From Paraburkholderia sp. FT54 (lineage in GTDB: Bacteria; Pseudomonadota; Gammaproteobacteria; Burkholderiales; Burkholderiaceae): a DNA stretch of 64,000 bases. The notes below the pieces were generated by a model. The model made no database searches. It worked only from the letters and a program-made list of their open reading frames with translations, and was not told the DNA's origin. A program made the position numbers and the translations under genes. Below are positions 46,746 through 55,329 of the stretch, piece by piece; position 1 is the first letter of the stretch; each line of letters begins with the position of its first letter. The DNA lies in NCBI RefSeq assembly GCF_031585635.1, contig NZ_CP134195.1:3534001-3598000 (forward strand), given 5' to 3'.

Positions 46746-48461
46746 TTACCGCAGCCCGTTCAGGATGGCGCGGAGTCTCACTTGTCCACGCAACATGCGC
46801 GCCGCGACTCGCAGCGGCCGCGTAAGCTGCCACGATTTCGATTTCGAAATGCGGTCGATCAGATGCCGAACCTGAGCAAGCTCCTGCTCGAGATGTACTT
46901 TCTCCGCCAAGAGGCGCTGTTGCTGAGGTGCGATACTGATGGCATGCGATGGCAGTGACAACATCTGCGAAGTGCCGGGCGAGTTCAACAGATGCGAGAC
47001 CATTTCGCTCATCGAGCGATCCCATTTGGTGCGATCCATCTCCGTTACGGTGTTACCGGAGTTGCGCAGCGAGATGCCGACGTAGAGCTTGTCGACGACC
47101 ACCGGGAAGCATTTGAGCGAAAGCAGCGTGTTGAGGATCGTCATGAAGTCTTCGTAGTAAGTGACGGTCTCATACACGCGCGGTGGAATGGCAAGCAGAG
47201 CGCCCCGCTCGAAAACGACACCGCAGAACGGAGAATGATTCTGCCCGGACAATGACAGAAGAAATCGCTGCGAAGAGAAGAAGTGCCCTTCGACCGAACG
47301 ATACAAGTGGACATCACTACCCGTGCCCGGCGCAACAGGTTTTTCGCTGAAATGCTGGCAGTCGAGAAAGACCATCGCGCCGCTTGGCGCCGCACTGATG
47401 GCAAGGCTGAGGCGTTCAGCTTCGTTCGGAAAAAGCCAGTCGTCGTCGTCGACAAACCAGAAATAGTCGGCGTCGATGTTCTCTGCCGCGAATCGCACTA
47501 GCTGGTAACGCGTGTCGCTACCGTGCGGCAAGTCCGCTTCCAGAACCACAGTGCGGCGCTTGACATCCTCAGGTGCGGCGTTTTTGCGATCGGTAACAAT
47601 GAAACTGCGGAAGCTGGTCGAAGCCCCTGCGGACGCAACGAAGGCATCGATCGTGTCGAGCGTACGATTGAGGAGGTCCAGTCGGGAAAATTGTGTCCGT
47701 GTGACGATGGCCACTGTCTTCACTGGGCGCCCGCTGACGGCCTGTCTAAGACTGTCAAGTTCGAGTTCCACACGTCCCCGCATCATTCGACTCGCAAGAT
47801 CGAAGCGCGCCTCTGTCACGCCGTTGAGCGTCTGTATGCGCCGGTTCTGTACGGCACTTGTGAGGTAGTGTTTGAATGCTTCAGAGTCTTTCGCACGATC
47901 GAATTCGCCCTGGTTGCCACGGCTTCCATGCCAGCAGGCAAGCTGCGGAGCAACATATACGCCCAGACCGGCGCGCACGGTTTCAATGCTGAGGATAATG
48001 TCGTAGAGCTGAAAGCCGTCAAATGTCGGAAGACGCAGCTGGCGCGCGCGCATGGCTTTCACGTTTAGCAGCATGACGTTTCCGTCGATGGACTGCGCCG
48101 GCAGGATCTCCGATGCCAGGTTCGGTCCGCCATGCGGATCGCTCAGATAGCGAACTACGTTTGTCCCTGCGTAACCGACCTTCACGGACAAGACTGCAGC
48201 GTTACCGACGAGTCCCCAATTGGGCCAGCTTGCGTTGAGTTCGGCAATCAGTTCATCCACTCGAACGCCAAAATCGCCGCTAAGGAACACATCGTCGTGA
48301 ACCACGCAGGCATAGTCTTCCGGGCACGCGTCGATCAACTCCTGCAGGAGACTGAAATAGGACCGCTGCCCCGTCTTGACAACGATCCGCGAGCGCAGAT
48401 GTGAATGACTCTCGAGAAAGGCTTCGCCGTGCTTGTCTGATCGTGCAACTACGTGAATCAT
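46746..48461 (-). CDS. Two-domain glycosyltransferase
   Basis: A 571-residue cytoplasmic protein that appears to carry two GT-A domains. The first (about residues 1-220) has ACVVHDDVFLS with the metal-binding Asp-Asp at 56-57 and resembles GT domains of rhamnan/O-antigen enzymes. The second (about 245-480) is GT2-like, with VAIVTRTQFSRLDLLNRTLD and YFWFVDDDDWLFPNEAE near 338. A C-terminal helical segment (QLAQVRHLIDRISKSKSWQLTRPLR) follows; SKSWxLTxPLR is seen at the ends of many O-antigen glycosyltransferases. ATG 48461 overlaps the upstream gene stop by four bases. Sugar and linkage unknown. Confidence 0.8.
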   Translation of the reverse strand: MIHVVARSDKHGEAFLESHSHLRSRIVVKTGQRSYFSLLQELIDACPEDYACVVHDDVFLSGDFGVRVDELIAELNASWPNWGLVGNAAVLSVKVGYAGTNVVRYLSDPHGGPNLASEILPAQSIDGNVMLLNVKAMRARQLRLPTFDGFQLYDIILSIETVRAGLGVYVAPQLACWHGSRGNQGEFDRAKDSEAFKHYLTSAVQNRRIQTLNGVTEARFDLASRMMRGRVELELDSLRQAVSGRPVKTVAIVTRTQFSRLDLLNRTLDTIDAFVASAGASTSFRSFIVTDRKNAAPEDVKRRTVVLEADLPHGSDTRYQLVRFAAENIDADYFWFVDDDDWLFPNEAERLSLAISAAPSGAMVFLDCQHFSEKPVAPGTGSDVHLYRSVEGHFFSSQRFLLSLSGQNHSPFCGVVFERGALLAIPPRVYETVTYYEDFMTILNTLLSLKCFPVVVDKLYVGISLRNSGNTVTEMDRTKWDRSMSEMVSHLLNSPGTSQMLSLPSHAISIAPQQQRLLAEKVHLEQELAQVRHLIDRISKSKSWQLTRPLRVAARMLRGQVRLRAILNGLR

Positions 48462-49333
48462 TCCGTCCTCAATTCGTGGAAACGGTTCAGGCCAAGGATT
48501 TTCACCTGTTTGTGGGAGCGTCCCACATAACCGGTGGGCACGCGATCCTGGCAATTGTTTAAGTACTCTCCGATCGCGACTTCACTGAGATCGCGGTCGG
48601 GAAATGCGCGCAGCATCTCGATGGCCCGTCGCTCACCATCGTTCCCAAAAAACTTCTTTGAAATGATCAGAAAATTCCTGAGGCCGAGATACTGTTCCGC
48701 AGAGACGAGGTCGCCGCGATAAAACCGTCCGCCGCTGAAATGCGTCACCGTGGCGCCCGGCTCGTAAAGCACTGAATAGCCATTCAACCAAGCCTGCCAG
48801 GACAGATCCACATCCTCGATATACAGAAAATATTCTTCCGCCATTCCCTCCACTCGATCGTAAAACGAGGAGTCGATAAGGCAGAACGCTCCGCTTGCCC
48901 AAGGCGTCTCGAGCGACAACGGATCAAATTCTTTCGGGTGTTCGAACGGCCATTGACGCCCTTCGACGATGCCGATGCGATCGCCGCCAGCCTGTTTCCG
49001 CCGAATCAGGGCGTCGATTGAACCGGGTTGCGGAATGCAGTCCGGGTTGATAATGACGAAATGTTCAGAGGGCTTGCTGGTTGCGAAAAGAAGATTGTGA
49101 TTTTCCGCGAAGCCGGTTTTCTGGGTTGCAGTATTGGCCACATCAACGATCTCGACGCCGTCTTCCACGGTCGAAGTTTTCAGACGCGAAGCACTAGTCG
49201 GATCAAAGTTGATGGTAAAAAGCCGGATCGGCCGCTCTGTGCTTCGCTTCAGCGCAGGTATAAAGCATTCAGTCAAATGCTTTACATGCGAGCTTCCGTA
49301 GACGCATTGAATGTGTATCGGCGGCGTACTCAA
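48458..49333 (-). CDS. GT2 glycosyltransferase, rhamnosyltransferase-like, TTG start
   Basis: A cytoplasmic glycosyltransferase of 291 residues. VIINPDCIPQPGS near residue 99 has the GT2 donor-site aspartate (Asn-Pro-Asp), PWASGAFCLIDSSFYD and FLYIEDVDLSWQAWLNGY (Glu-Asp, catalytic base region near 175) match WbbL/RfbF-type rhamnosyltransferases. The frame opens earlier, but the TTG at 49333 with GAGG six bases upstream gives the start MSTPPIHIQCVYG; no ATG lies nearby. The stop overlaps the next gene start (ATGA). Confidence 0.82.
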   Translation of the reverse strand: MSTPPIHIQCVYGSSHVKHLTECFIPALKRSTERPIRLFTINFDPTSASRLKTSTVEDGVEIVDVANTATQKTGFAENHNLLFATSKPSEHFVIINPDCIPQPGSIDALIRRKQAGGDRIGIVEGRQWPFEHPKEFDPLSLETPWASGAFCLIDSSFYDRVEGMAEEYFLYIEDVDLSWQAWLNGYSVLYEPGATVTHFSGGRFYRGDLVSAEQYLGLRNFLIISKKFFGNDGERRAIEMLRAFPDRDLSEVAIGEYLNNCQDRVPTGYVGRSHKQVKILGLNRFHELRTE

Positions 49334-49520
49334 ATTAATCCTCAGAGATTCCTGACTAGGTAGAGTCTGTGACTGGCAAAAAAACGAATGCTCTCGTATG
49401 AGCCATGGGCTTGTGAAAGCGACACCCGCCTGGCAAGCTGCGCCATCACAGACGGTCAAAAGGTGCGGTCAAATCCACAACCTTGCCTTTCGACCTTTCT
49501 GCAACGCCAAGCCAAGTGGC

Positions 49521-50300
49521 TCAGGCTGGATCTCCGAAGCGCGGCAACAGTCCTTGAGGAATGTGCGGCAACAGTCCTTCTGCGGTATTTTGCTGCCCCA
49601 ACGACCCCACGTCTTTGACACGGATGATGTGAACTGTGTCTTTGACGATGGAATGAAGGATGTTCGCGCTGACCGTTTCAATATTCCACGACCAATCTTC
49701 TACGCCGAACCCAGTCTTTCTTTCGATGGCTCTGTAAGGGTAGCGCAGGTGCAGATCTCGGGACGCAAAGACGTTCGCAGACCAGACATTGTCGATAAAC
49801 AATGTATTGGAGTCGAACTTCGGATGGTCACTTGAGTAATGGAAGAAATGGAATGAATTGGCCGCTGCGTTTGGAACGGCCGACATCGAGTGTCTGTCGA
49901 AATCCGAAGCATAAAAATAATAAAGCATCTCCGGATGCCATATCGTTTCTTTTGGAGCTTCAGAGGCCATCGCAGATGCATGAGCCCGGTGAAGCCAGTC
50001 AGCGCCCCACAGGTCATCACCGTCTAGGAACGCCAGGTACTCGCCTTGCGCAGCCGCGACACCGGCGTTACGCGCGTGCCCGAGGTCGCCAAACGAGACT
50101 TCCTTCACCGTATCCAGCCACGCTCCGCGCGAAGAGACAATCTCTCGCGTAAGCGCGTCAGCGTTGTCCAGAACAGCTTGTGCCTCAACTCTCAGCCCGC
50201 GCGCTTTGGCTGACTCAACCATATCGCGCAGGCTGGCGAGAGCCGGAAGAGCGTATGCGCCTTCCCGATGAAATACCACTGTCGCTGTAATATCAAACAT
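49521..50300 (-). CDS. GT2-family glycosyltransferase
   Basis: A GT-A glycosyltransferase of 259 residues. ATVVFHREGAYALPALASL is the N-terminal nucleotide fold, LGHARNAGVAAAQGEYLAFLDGDDLW near residues 75-100 contains the Asp-x-Asp-Asp metal site, and FGVEDWSWNIETV near 213 the Glu-Asp base region. ATG 50300 overlaps the end of the upstream gene by eight bases. The last residues contain a short duplicated GLLP motif encoded by a DNA repeat at 49541-49579. Substrates unknown. Confidence 0.8.
   Translation of the reverse strand: MFDITATVVFHREGAYALPALASLRDMVESAKARGLRVEAQAVLDNADALTREIVSSRGAWLDTVKEVSFGDLGHARNAGVAAAQGEYLAFLDGDDLWGADWLHRAHASAMASEAPKETIWHPEMLYYFYASDFDRHSMSAVPNAAANSFHFFHYSSDHPKFDSNTLFIDNVWSANVFASRDLHLRYPYRAIERKTGFGVEDWSWNIETVSANILHSIVKDTVHIIRVKDVGSLGQQNTAEGLLPHIPQGLLPRFGDPA
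49541..49579. repeat. 15-bp direct repeat at 24-bp period inside a glycosyltransferase
   Basis: GCGGCAACAGTCCTT occurs at 49541-49555 and 49565-49579. The 24-bp period keeps the frame and duplicates GLLP near the C-terminus of the glycosyltransferase. Confidence 0.8.
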
Positions 50301-52515
50301 CACGTCCACCGAAAATTGCCTTGACCGCGTCCAAATACACATCAGACGCGTGCGTTTCAAGCGCCTGATCGCGGGCGCGTGTGACCATCTCCACCGTCGC
50401 GACCGGCGATAGATCGATGATCGCATCTAGTGCCGAGGAGAAGAGCCGTGCGGTAGCTTCGCTCGAATCGTCGTGCGTAACGTAGATCGCTGCTTTCTCG
50501 CTGAAGGTCCCGCGAAGGCCCCCAACGTCCGCAAGCACGAGAGGAATTGCGTGCTGACTCATTTCGAGAACGACATTTGGCATGCCTTCGAAGAGACTTG
50601 TAAAGACAAAGCCGTCGTACTCCGAAAAACTATGCGTTGCAACGTTCTCCAGCACACCATGATGGATCAGGTTCAGCCCGGTCAGACCCAACTCGGCCAG
50701 ACTTCCGTCCACGGGGCCAAACAGATGAAACTCGTCGGACGGTCTCAGCCTGGCCAGATGGGCCAGAACTTCCGTGCCCTTGAACCGCTCGATTCGCGAC
50801 ACCCATACCCATTTGTGCGGACGAAACGCATGCGAGGCCAATTGACGCCTTGCTTCCACCCGCTCGAGGAAAATCGGCTCTTCTACCGAGTCCACCTTGG
50901 CTGACAGCTTCACGACTGGGTGCTCAGACAAACCGCTCCACATTTTTCCCATCAAAGCGGCCATCGGCCCGTTGTCTGTCAGGGTAGTAGCGAAAGGCAT
51001 GGTCTTGTGCGGGAACCGAGCCCCGTAAGGTGCGCCCAGCGCATTGATACCGTGACTGAAATAGGTACAGAAGATCTTGCTGTTCTGCGAAAGTCCACGA
51101 CCAAATCTCGACACAGCATCGAGCCCAAGGCGGCTGTTATTCACTACTATGGTATTGGCAAAGAGTGCGCTGAGCGCCCGCGCAAAATACACCGGGTTCG
51201 CGTGGCCAGGGCCAAACACATCGGGCCAGAACAAAACTCGTGCTTTTGTCAGCGGGGCGAGAATCGAGAGCTTTTCCCAATCTCCCGCAGCCTGCCTGGT
51301 ATGCTCGGTGACGATGACCAGAATAGGACCGCGGCCCGCTTCCTGTAGCGCACCCACGAGGTCCGAAACATATTTTTCCGCGCCGCCCGCGCATAAAAAA
51401 GGCGTGATGAGCACGACATCGGGACGCTCTTGGACGGCAGAGAAAATGCTCTGGACGTCGGCATCGTTCCGCGCCATCAAGTCAATCGCGTCAAACTCTC
51501 GCAATCCGGCGATTGCGTTCGCGCCCGGCGCCACCACAGCGCCATCGTGTTGGGACTGAGCCAGAATCTGCGACAAAATGGAATCGCTCATCCGCTTCAT
51601 GCACACTGAAACCGACGTGCCGCGCCACTTGAATCGCAGCACCGGGCTCACGGTGCGTCTTTCAGCACGCTCGCCGATCGCTACCATGATTCTGGGCGAC
51701 AGCATCCGTCCCTGCCAGATTCCCGAATCGAGCCAATGCTCAACCGGATCCACCCCAGCGCGCCGCACATCCTCGTAGGCTGCCAGATAAACCTCACGAT
51801 CCATCTGCTGCTTCACAAAAATCGCAAAGCTTTCGTCGCTGTCTGGCTCCGTGACGTGGGGAACGTCTTGCGCCCCAGTCCCGGCACATACCTCGGGCTC
51901 TTCGACAACCTCTCTTGGCGCAATCGAGATACTGTTGCCTTTCCACTTGAAGTGTTGTGCCTCTGCCTCGATCTTGACGACGAGGTCAGCCGAGGGGCTC
52001 CGTCCCTCCAACGCTCCATGATTGAGATAATGGGCGAGGGGGTCAGATCCATCCTCACGGACATCCGGATTCGACGCCAGATAAAATTCTTCGTCGAAGT
52101 TATCAACTGCAAACTGGAGAAACTGAAGCTCGGCCGCGGGTGGCTCATATTCCAGCCCGGGTACGTCGGTTTCCTTTGCCGTGTTCTCACGTTCCACGAT
52201 CGAAACCTGAACGCCCTTCCATTCGAATTTGCGCTTCTGCCCTTCTGCTTCCGCCGGAGGGTCCACATTCAGGACGACTATCGTATTTTCCGACAGTGGA
52301 CGGGTTTCAAAAACGCCATGGTTCAGCCAGTGATCGACAGGATCGACACCCGCCTCTGCAACGTCCGGGTTCGAGCGGAGATATTCCTCGTGATTGAATA
52401 CCTGATGCACATATTGTTCTAGCGTCAACGCCTCCGAACGACTCAAATCGGTCGGGGTATGGCGTCTTTGCCGATTGACCAGTCGACTCAACCGGCCGGT
52501 AAGAGGCACATTCAT
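50293..52515 (-). CDS. GT-B glycosyltransferase with three N-terminal NPDV/FKWKG repeats
   Basis: A 740-residue protein. The N-terminal half carries three related modules at about residues 40-109, 140-203 and 238-308. Each begins with (E)xYLxxNPDVxxxGxDPxxHWLxxGxxxxRxxS and ends with a beta-like F-x-W-K/R-G-x-x-[V/I]-S-[V/I] element (FEWKGVQVSIV, FKWKGNSISIA, FKWRGTSVSVC). The first kind of motif occurs in some secreted calcium-binding proteins and glycosyltransferases. The C-terminal half (about 360-740) is a GT4-like GT-B domain with ITPFLCAGGAEKYVSDL and FTSLFEGMPNVVLEMSQHAIPLV (donor-site Glu-x7-Glu-like). ATG 52515 opens a clean N-terminus. First gene of the leftward glycan operon. Confidence 0.8.
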   Translation of the reverse strand: MNVPLTGRLSRLVNRQRRHTPTDLSRSEALTLEQYVHQVFNHEEYLRSNPDVAEAGVDPVDHWLNHGVFETRPLSENTIVVLNVDPPAEAEGQKRKFEWKGVQVSIVERENTAKETDVPGLEYEPPAAELQFLQFAVDNFDEEFYLASNPDVREDGSDPLAHYLNHGALEGRSPSADLVVKIEAEAQHFKWKGNSISIAPREVVEEPEVCAGTGAQDVPHVTEPDSDESFAIFVKQQMDREVYLAAYEDVRRAGVDPVEHWLDSGIWQGRMLSPRIMVAIGERAERRTVSPVLRFKWRGTSVSVCMKRMSDSILSQILAQSQHDGAVVAPGANAIAGLREFDAIDLMARNDADVQSIFSAVQERPDVVLITPFLCAGGAEKYVSDLVGALQEAGRGPILVIVTEHTRQAAGDWEKLSILAPLTKARVLFWPDVFGPGHANPVYFARALSALFANTIVVNNSRLGLDAVSRFGRGLSQNSKIFCTYFSHGINALGAPYGARFPHKTMPFATTLTDNGPMAALMGKMWSGLSEHPVVKLSAKVDSVEEPIFLERVEARRQLASHAFRPHKWVWVSRIERFKGTEVLAHLARLRPSDEFHLFGPVDGSLAELGLTGLNLIHHGVLENVATHSFSEYDGFVFTSLFEGMPNVVLEMSQHAIPLVLADVGGLRGTFSEKAAIYVTHDDSSEATARLFSSALDAIIDLSPVATVEMVTRARDQALETHASDVYLDAVKAIFGGRDV

Positions 52516-52771
52516 AACTAATTCCGGATTCGCGTGATTTTTGCGGACAGACTGCGTTCGTGGCGCGAGCCGTATCCGACGAAAGCCATCACTCCTTCCC
52601 CTAGACCAACGTCGTGCTCAACGCGAACGGAAGGGTAGCAGAAATCGGCCTATTTGTAAGGGCGTGTAACGCACGCAAACGATTTCGAGTGCTTTGTGTG
52701 GTTTATTAACATATAATGCGCGGTCGAGTTGTCGCCATGTACTTTGCTGTATCGGTCCCGCGCTACCCTGT

Positions 52772-53842
52772 ATGCTGAAAGTCCTGTTCACATCGTTCAA
52801 TCGACGCTCCCTGTCTCACTGGCTGCCGCTCGCGGAGACCATTCGTCGTCGCGGGGGCGGATGTGACTTCATGCTATTTCCGAGGGAAGTGGACCCGGAT
52901 TCCGCCGGGCTAAATGCGCCGGAGATCAAGGAATTTACGGTTTTAAGCCTGCCGATAGGTCATGACTTCAACTTTGTCGGAGACGACGAGGACCATAGCC
53001 GGGTACAGGTCATCAATGCGTGCGCGTCCGGAGACTATGACGCAATCTTGATGACCACATGCGTGGGCGGCCCCGAACTGCACCTCAAAAAGTGGATCAG
53101 ACCGCATCAACCGCGCATAAAATTCATCGGGCTGCAACATGGTTTCGTGCAGACATGGTCCTACTACGAATCGCTATTCCCGTCATTCGATTGCTTCGGG
53201 GTTTTTGGCGCCGGATTTGCCGAGCGATTTTCTTTGCAATATCAGGCGGACGTGCTGACCATGGCGTTGCCGCAACTTGATGTCGCGAGGGCGGCGCATA
53301 CGGGCGGCGCCGGCGTACTGTTTGCGCTGCAACTCGATCTGAACGTCGCCACTGTTCGCGATCTTGCGCGCGAAGTGGAATCACTGAGCGGGATGCCTGT
53401 CATCTTGCGTCCACATCCCGAGCACCTGCGGTTATACGATGAACTGCGTGATGATTTCGCATTTTCCGAGCAATCGGAATCGGCGAACGAGGCGATTGCC
53501 AAGGCAGATGCACTGGTCACATCAGGCAGCACGATTGCCATTCAGGCCCTTGCCGCCGGACTGCCTACAGCTGTCATCGACCATCTGCGCGGGTCGGATT
53601 ACTCGGACTTTGGAATCGTGGCTGACAGCATCACCGGCGCCGATGTGGTGAGCGTGCTCGAAGCCCAGCAGATGCCCACTCAGAAGAAGCTAATCGGCAC
53701 CCAAATGAAGCGGCACACGGGTGAGGCCGGCGTCAGAGTATTGTCTGCCTACGCCGCATTGCTTCGCTCGGTGAGGCCGCATGGCTGGCGCGACGAAGTC
53801 TTCCACACGAATAAAGCCATCCTTTCAAAAAATACCCGCTAG
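52772..53842 (+). CDS. GT-B-fold transferase (CDP-glycerol/capsule type)
   Basis: A cytoplasmic protein of 356 residues with a GT-B-like arrangement. FIGLQHGFVQTW near residue 124 and VILRPHPEHLRLY near 211, then DALVTSGSTIAIQALAAGLPTAVID near 247, match the conserved His and Ser/Thr regions of CDP-glycerol glycerophosphotransferase and capsule-type transferases. The start ATG 52772 (MLKVLFTSFNRRS) is chosen because the upstream extension lacks coding character. It is divergent from the leftward glycan operon and is probably part of the same pathway. Confidence 0.75.
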   Translation: MLKVLFTSFNRRSLSHWLPLAETIRRRGGGCDFMLFPREVDPDSAGLNAPEIKEFTVLSLPIGHDFNFVGDDEDHSRVQVINACASGDYDAILMTTCVGGPELHLKKWIRPHQPRIKFIGLQHGFVQTWSYYESLFPSFDCFGVFGAGFAERFSLQYQADVLTMALPQLDVARAAHTGGAGVLFALQLDLNVATVRDLAREVESLSGMPVILRPHPEHLRLYDELRDDFAFSEQSESANEAIAKADALVTSGSTIAIQALAAGLPTAVIDHLRGSDYSDFGIVADSITGADVVSVLEAQQMPTQKKLIGTQMKRHTGEAGVRVLSAYAALLRSVRPHGWRDEVFHTNKAILSKNTR

Positions 53843-54728
53843 CGAACTGTCGCGACGGTCGTCGTCAATCGGGTATGCGCGTGCGTGAGCGCGCTGCTGC
53901 GCGGCGGATTGATTCGACCCAGCCACATGACTCGAACTCACCCCGCACCGGCCTCAGCACAGCGCGCAATTGTGTTTCGACTGCCTTCGACACCGGCGCA
54001 TCCAACGGCGGCCCCTTCCTCTCGGCACCCGGAACCCACACCGCAACCGCCGCGATCACAAAACACAAAAGAAGAACAGGAGTGCCCGTTAGGGACGTCT
54101 TACGAAAGGGGTCAAAGACAAAACGACGACAGCATCATATCCATGCAGGCGCCTGGGGCGTCCGGCAGCGATCGATCTGCAGCCGCGAAGAGATCCAGCT
54201 GCCGCTTGCGCGGTTCGGGTCGGGTCTCAGCAAAGCGTTAAAAAGGCTAACGAATCAGAAACGCCGAATGTCCGGATGCGGACATGCGACACGACAATAG
54301 AAAAATCCCTGCACCATTAAAATATCGTACGGCGGTTTTCCATTCATCCGCCAATTGGCATGCTCAGAATTTTTCTCCGAACGCGCCATCTAAAGCAAAA
54401 TCATGAAGCGTTTTGCGATATCGCCACCATTACAATGACGCGCATAAAAAGGAGTACTTCAATATCCGACCGAGGACTCCGGAAAGATCACCCTCGTTAG
54501 TTTTCCGAACCAGCTGACGTTACCCACCACCATTCCCGACGACGCGATCAGAATTTTCCAGTACCCAATCCCGCAAGCACGAACAGGAAACAACGAACTC
54601 CGAACCAAATATTTATTGAGACACAAAGACGTGCAATGATCTGCGCCGATTCAGCGAACCAAGCTGCGACTCTGCGTGAGCAGACGCTTTGGCAACGCCA
54701 CAACCCCTGCGCTTTTCATTCCGCCAAC
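53843..54728. other. Gene-poor region at the right edge of the glycan cluster
   Basis: This 886-bp region has no convincing gene. Its left part (53865-54300) is GC-rich with overlapping frames of low complexity; its right part (54300-54640) is AT-rich. A minus-strand frame at 53865-54068 starts with MCFVIAAVAVWVPGA, which looks signal-like, but has no family resemblance. A plus-strand stretch 54448-54639 is open for 63 codons (VLQYPTEDSGKITLVSFP...) after an AAGGAG-like site but contains no usable start codon near it. Both may be remnants left by the insertion or loss of DNA here. Confidence 0.4.
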
Positions 54729-55094
54729 ATGACCAACTTCCTGTTCGACCTGTTCTGGAACCTGGCTCTGCTTGCCTTCGTGCTGGCCGCCTGTCACATG
54801 TGCAACCGCTTCATCCCTGGCGCGTCACTCAACGGTTCGCATATATTCACCGCGTTGGCATCGGTCGCATTGCTGCTCGATGCCGCGCTAACCTTTCTGG
54901 TGTTCGCCGATTCGCAGAACCGCTACGGCCAGTTCAGCACCTCCACTGCGTTCTTCGAGCGCGGCTGCGCGTATCTGCTCGCCATTGCCGCCGCCCTCAC
55001 GTGTCGCCGTGTAGCGCGCCGCTCAAAAGTTGGTGCCAGCGAAACGCTCGGCATCCACACTTCACCCTATTCGAAATCGGACCTGCCGATGTAA
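54729..55094 (+). CDS. Small integral membrane protein, hypothetical
   Basis: A 121-residue protein with three predicted helices: residues 4-21 (LFDLFWNLALLAFVLAAC), 36-57 (ALASVALLLDAALTFLVFAD) and about 75-90 (YLLAIAAALTC), and a polar C-terminal tail. I recognise no domain. ATG 54729 (MTNFLFDL) opens the first helix; an earlier start at 54636 would add an unlikely leader. It is on the same strand as mscS but 235 bases away. Confidence 0.6.
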   Translation: MTNFLFDLFWNLALLAFVLAACHMCNRFIPGASLNGSHIFTALASVALLLDAALTFLVFADSQNRYGQFSTSTAFFERGCAYLLAIAAALTCRRVARRSKVGASETLGIHTSPYSKSDLPM

Positions 55095-55329
55095 GGCGCA
55101 GCGATCGTCTCCCATCGAACACGTCCGCCAAATCGCCTCTCTTTCCCGCCAGACAAGCCACATGAGCAACGGGAACGGTCCTTGCGAACGGACCCGCCGT
55201 CGCCTATAACTTCCGAAGACCGCGTGTTATCCCGAGTGTTACCGTTTGCGCCCGTCGTCGGGCATTTGCCGCTGTATTGCACCACCGCTGTTCAATCAGT
55301 CGAAGGCAACTCACCCAACGAGGAACATC

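Noticed and set aside
42399..54700. tRNA-Lys as the attachment site of an integrative island
   Set aside because: No integrase gene and no visible copy of the tRNA 3' end at the far border of the glycan cluster.
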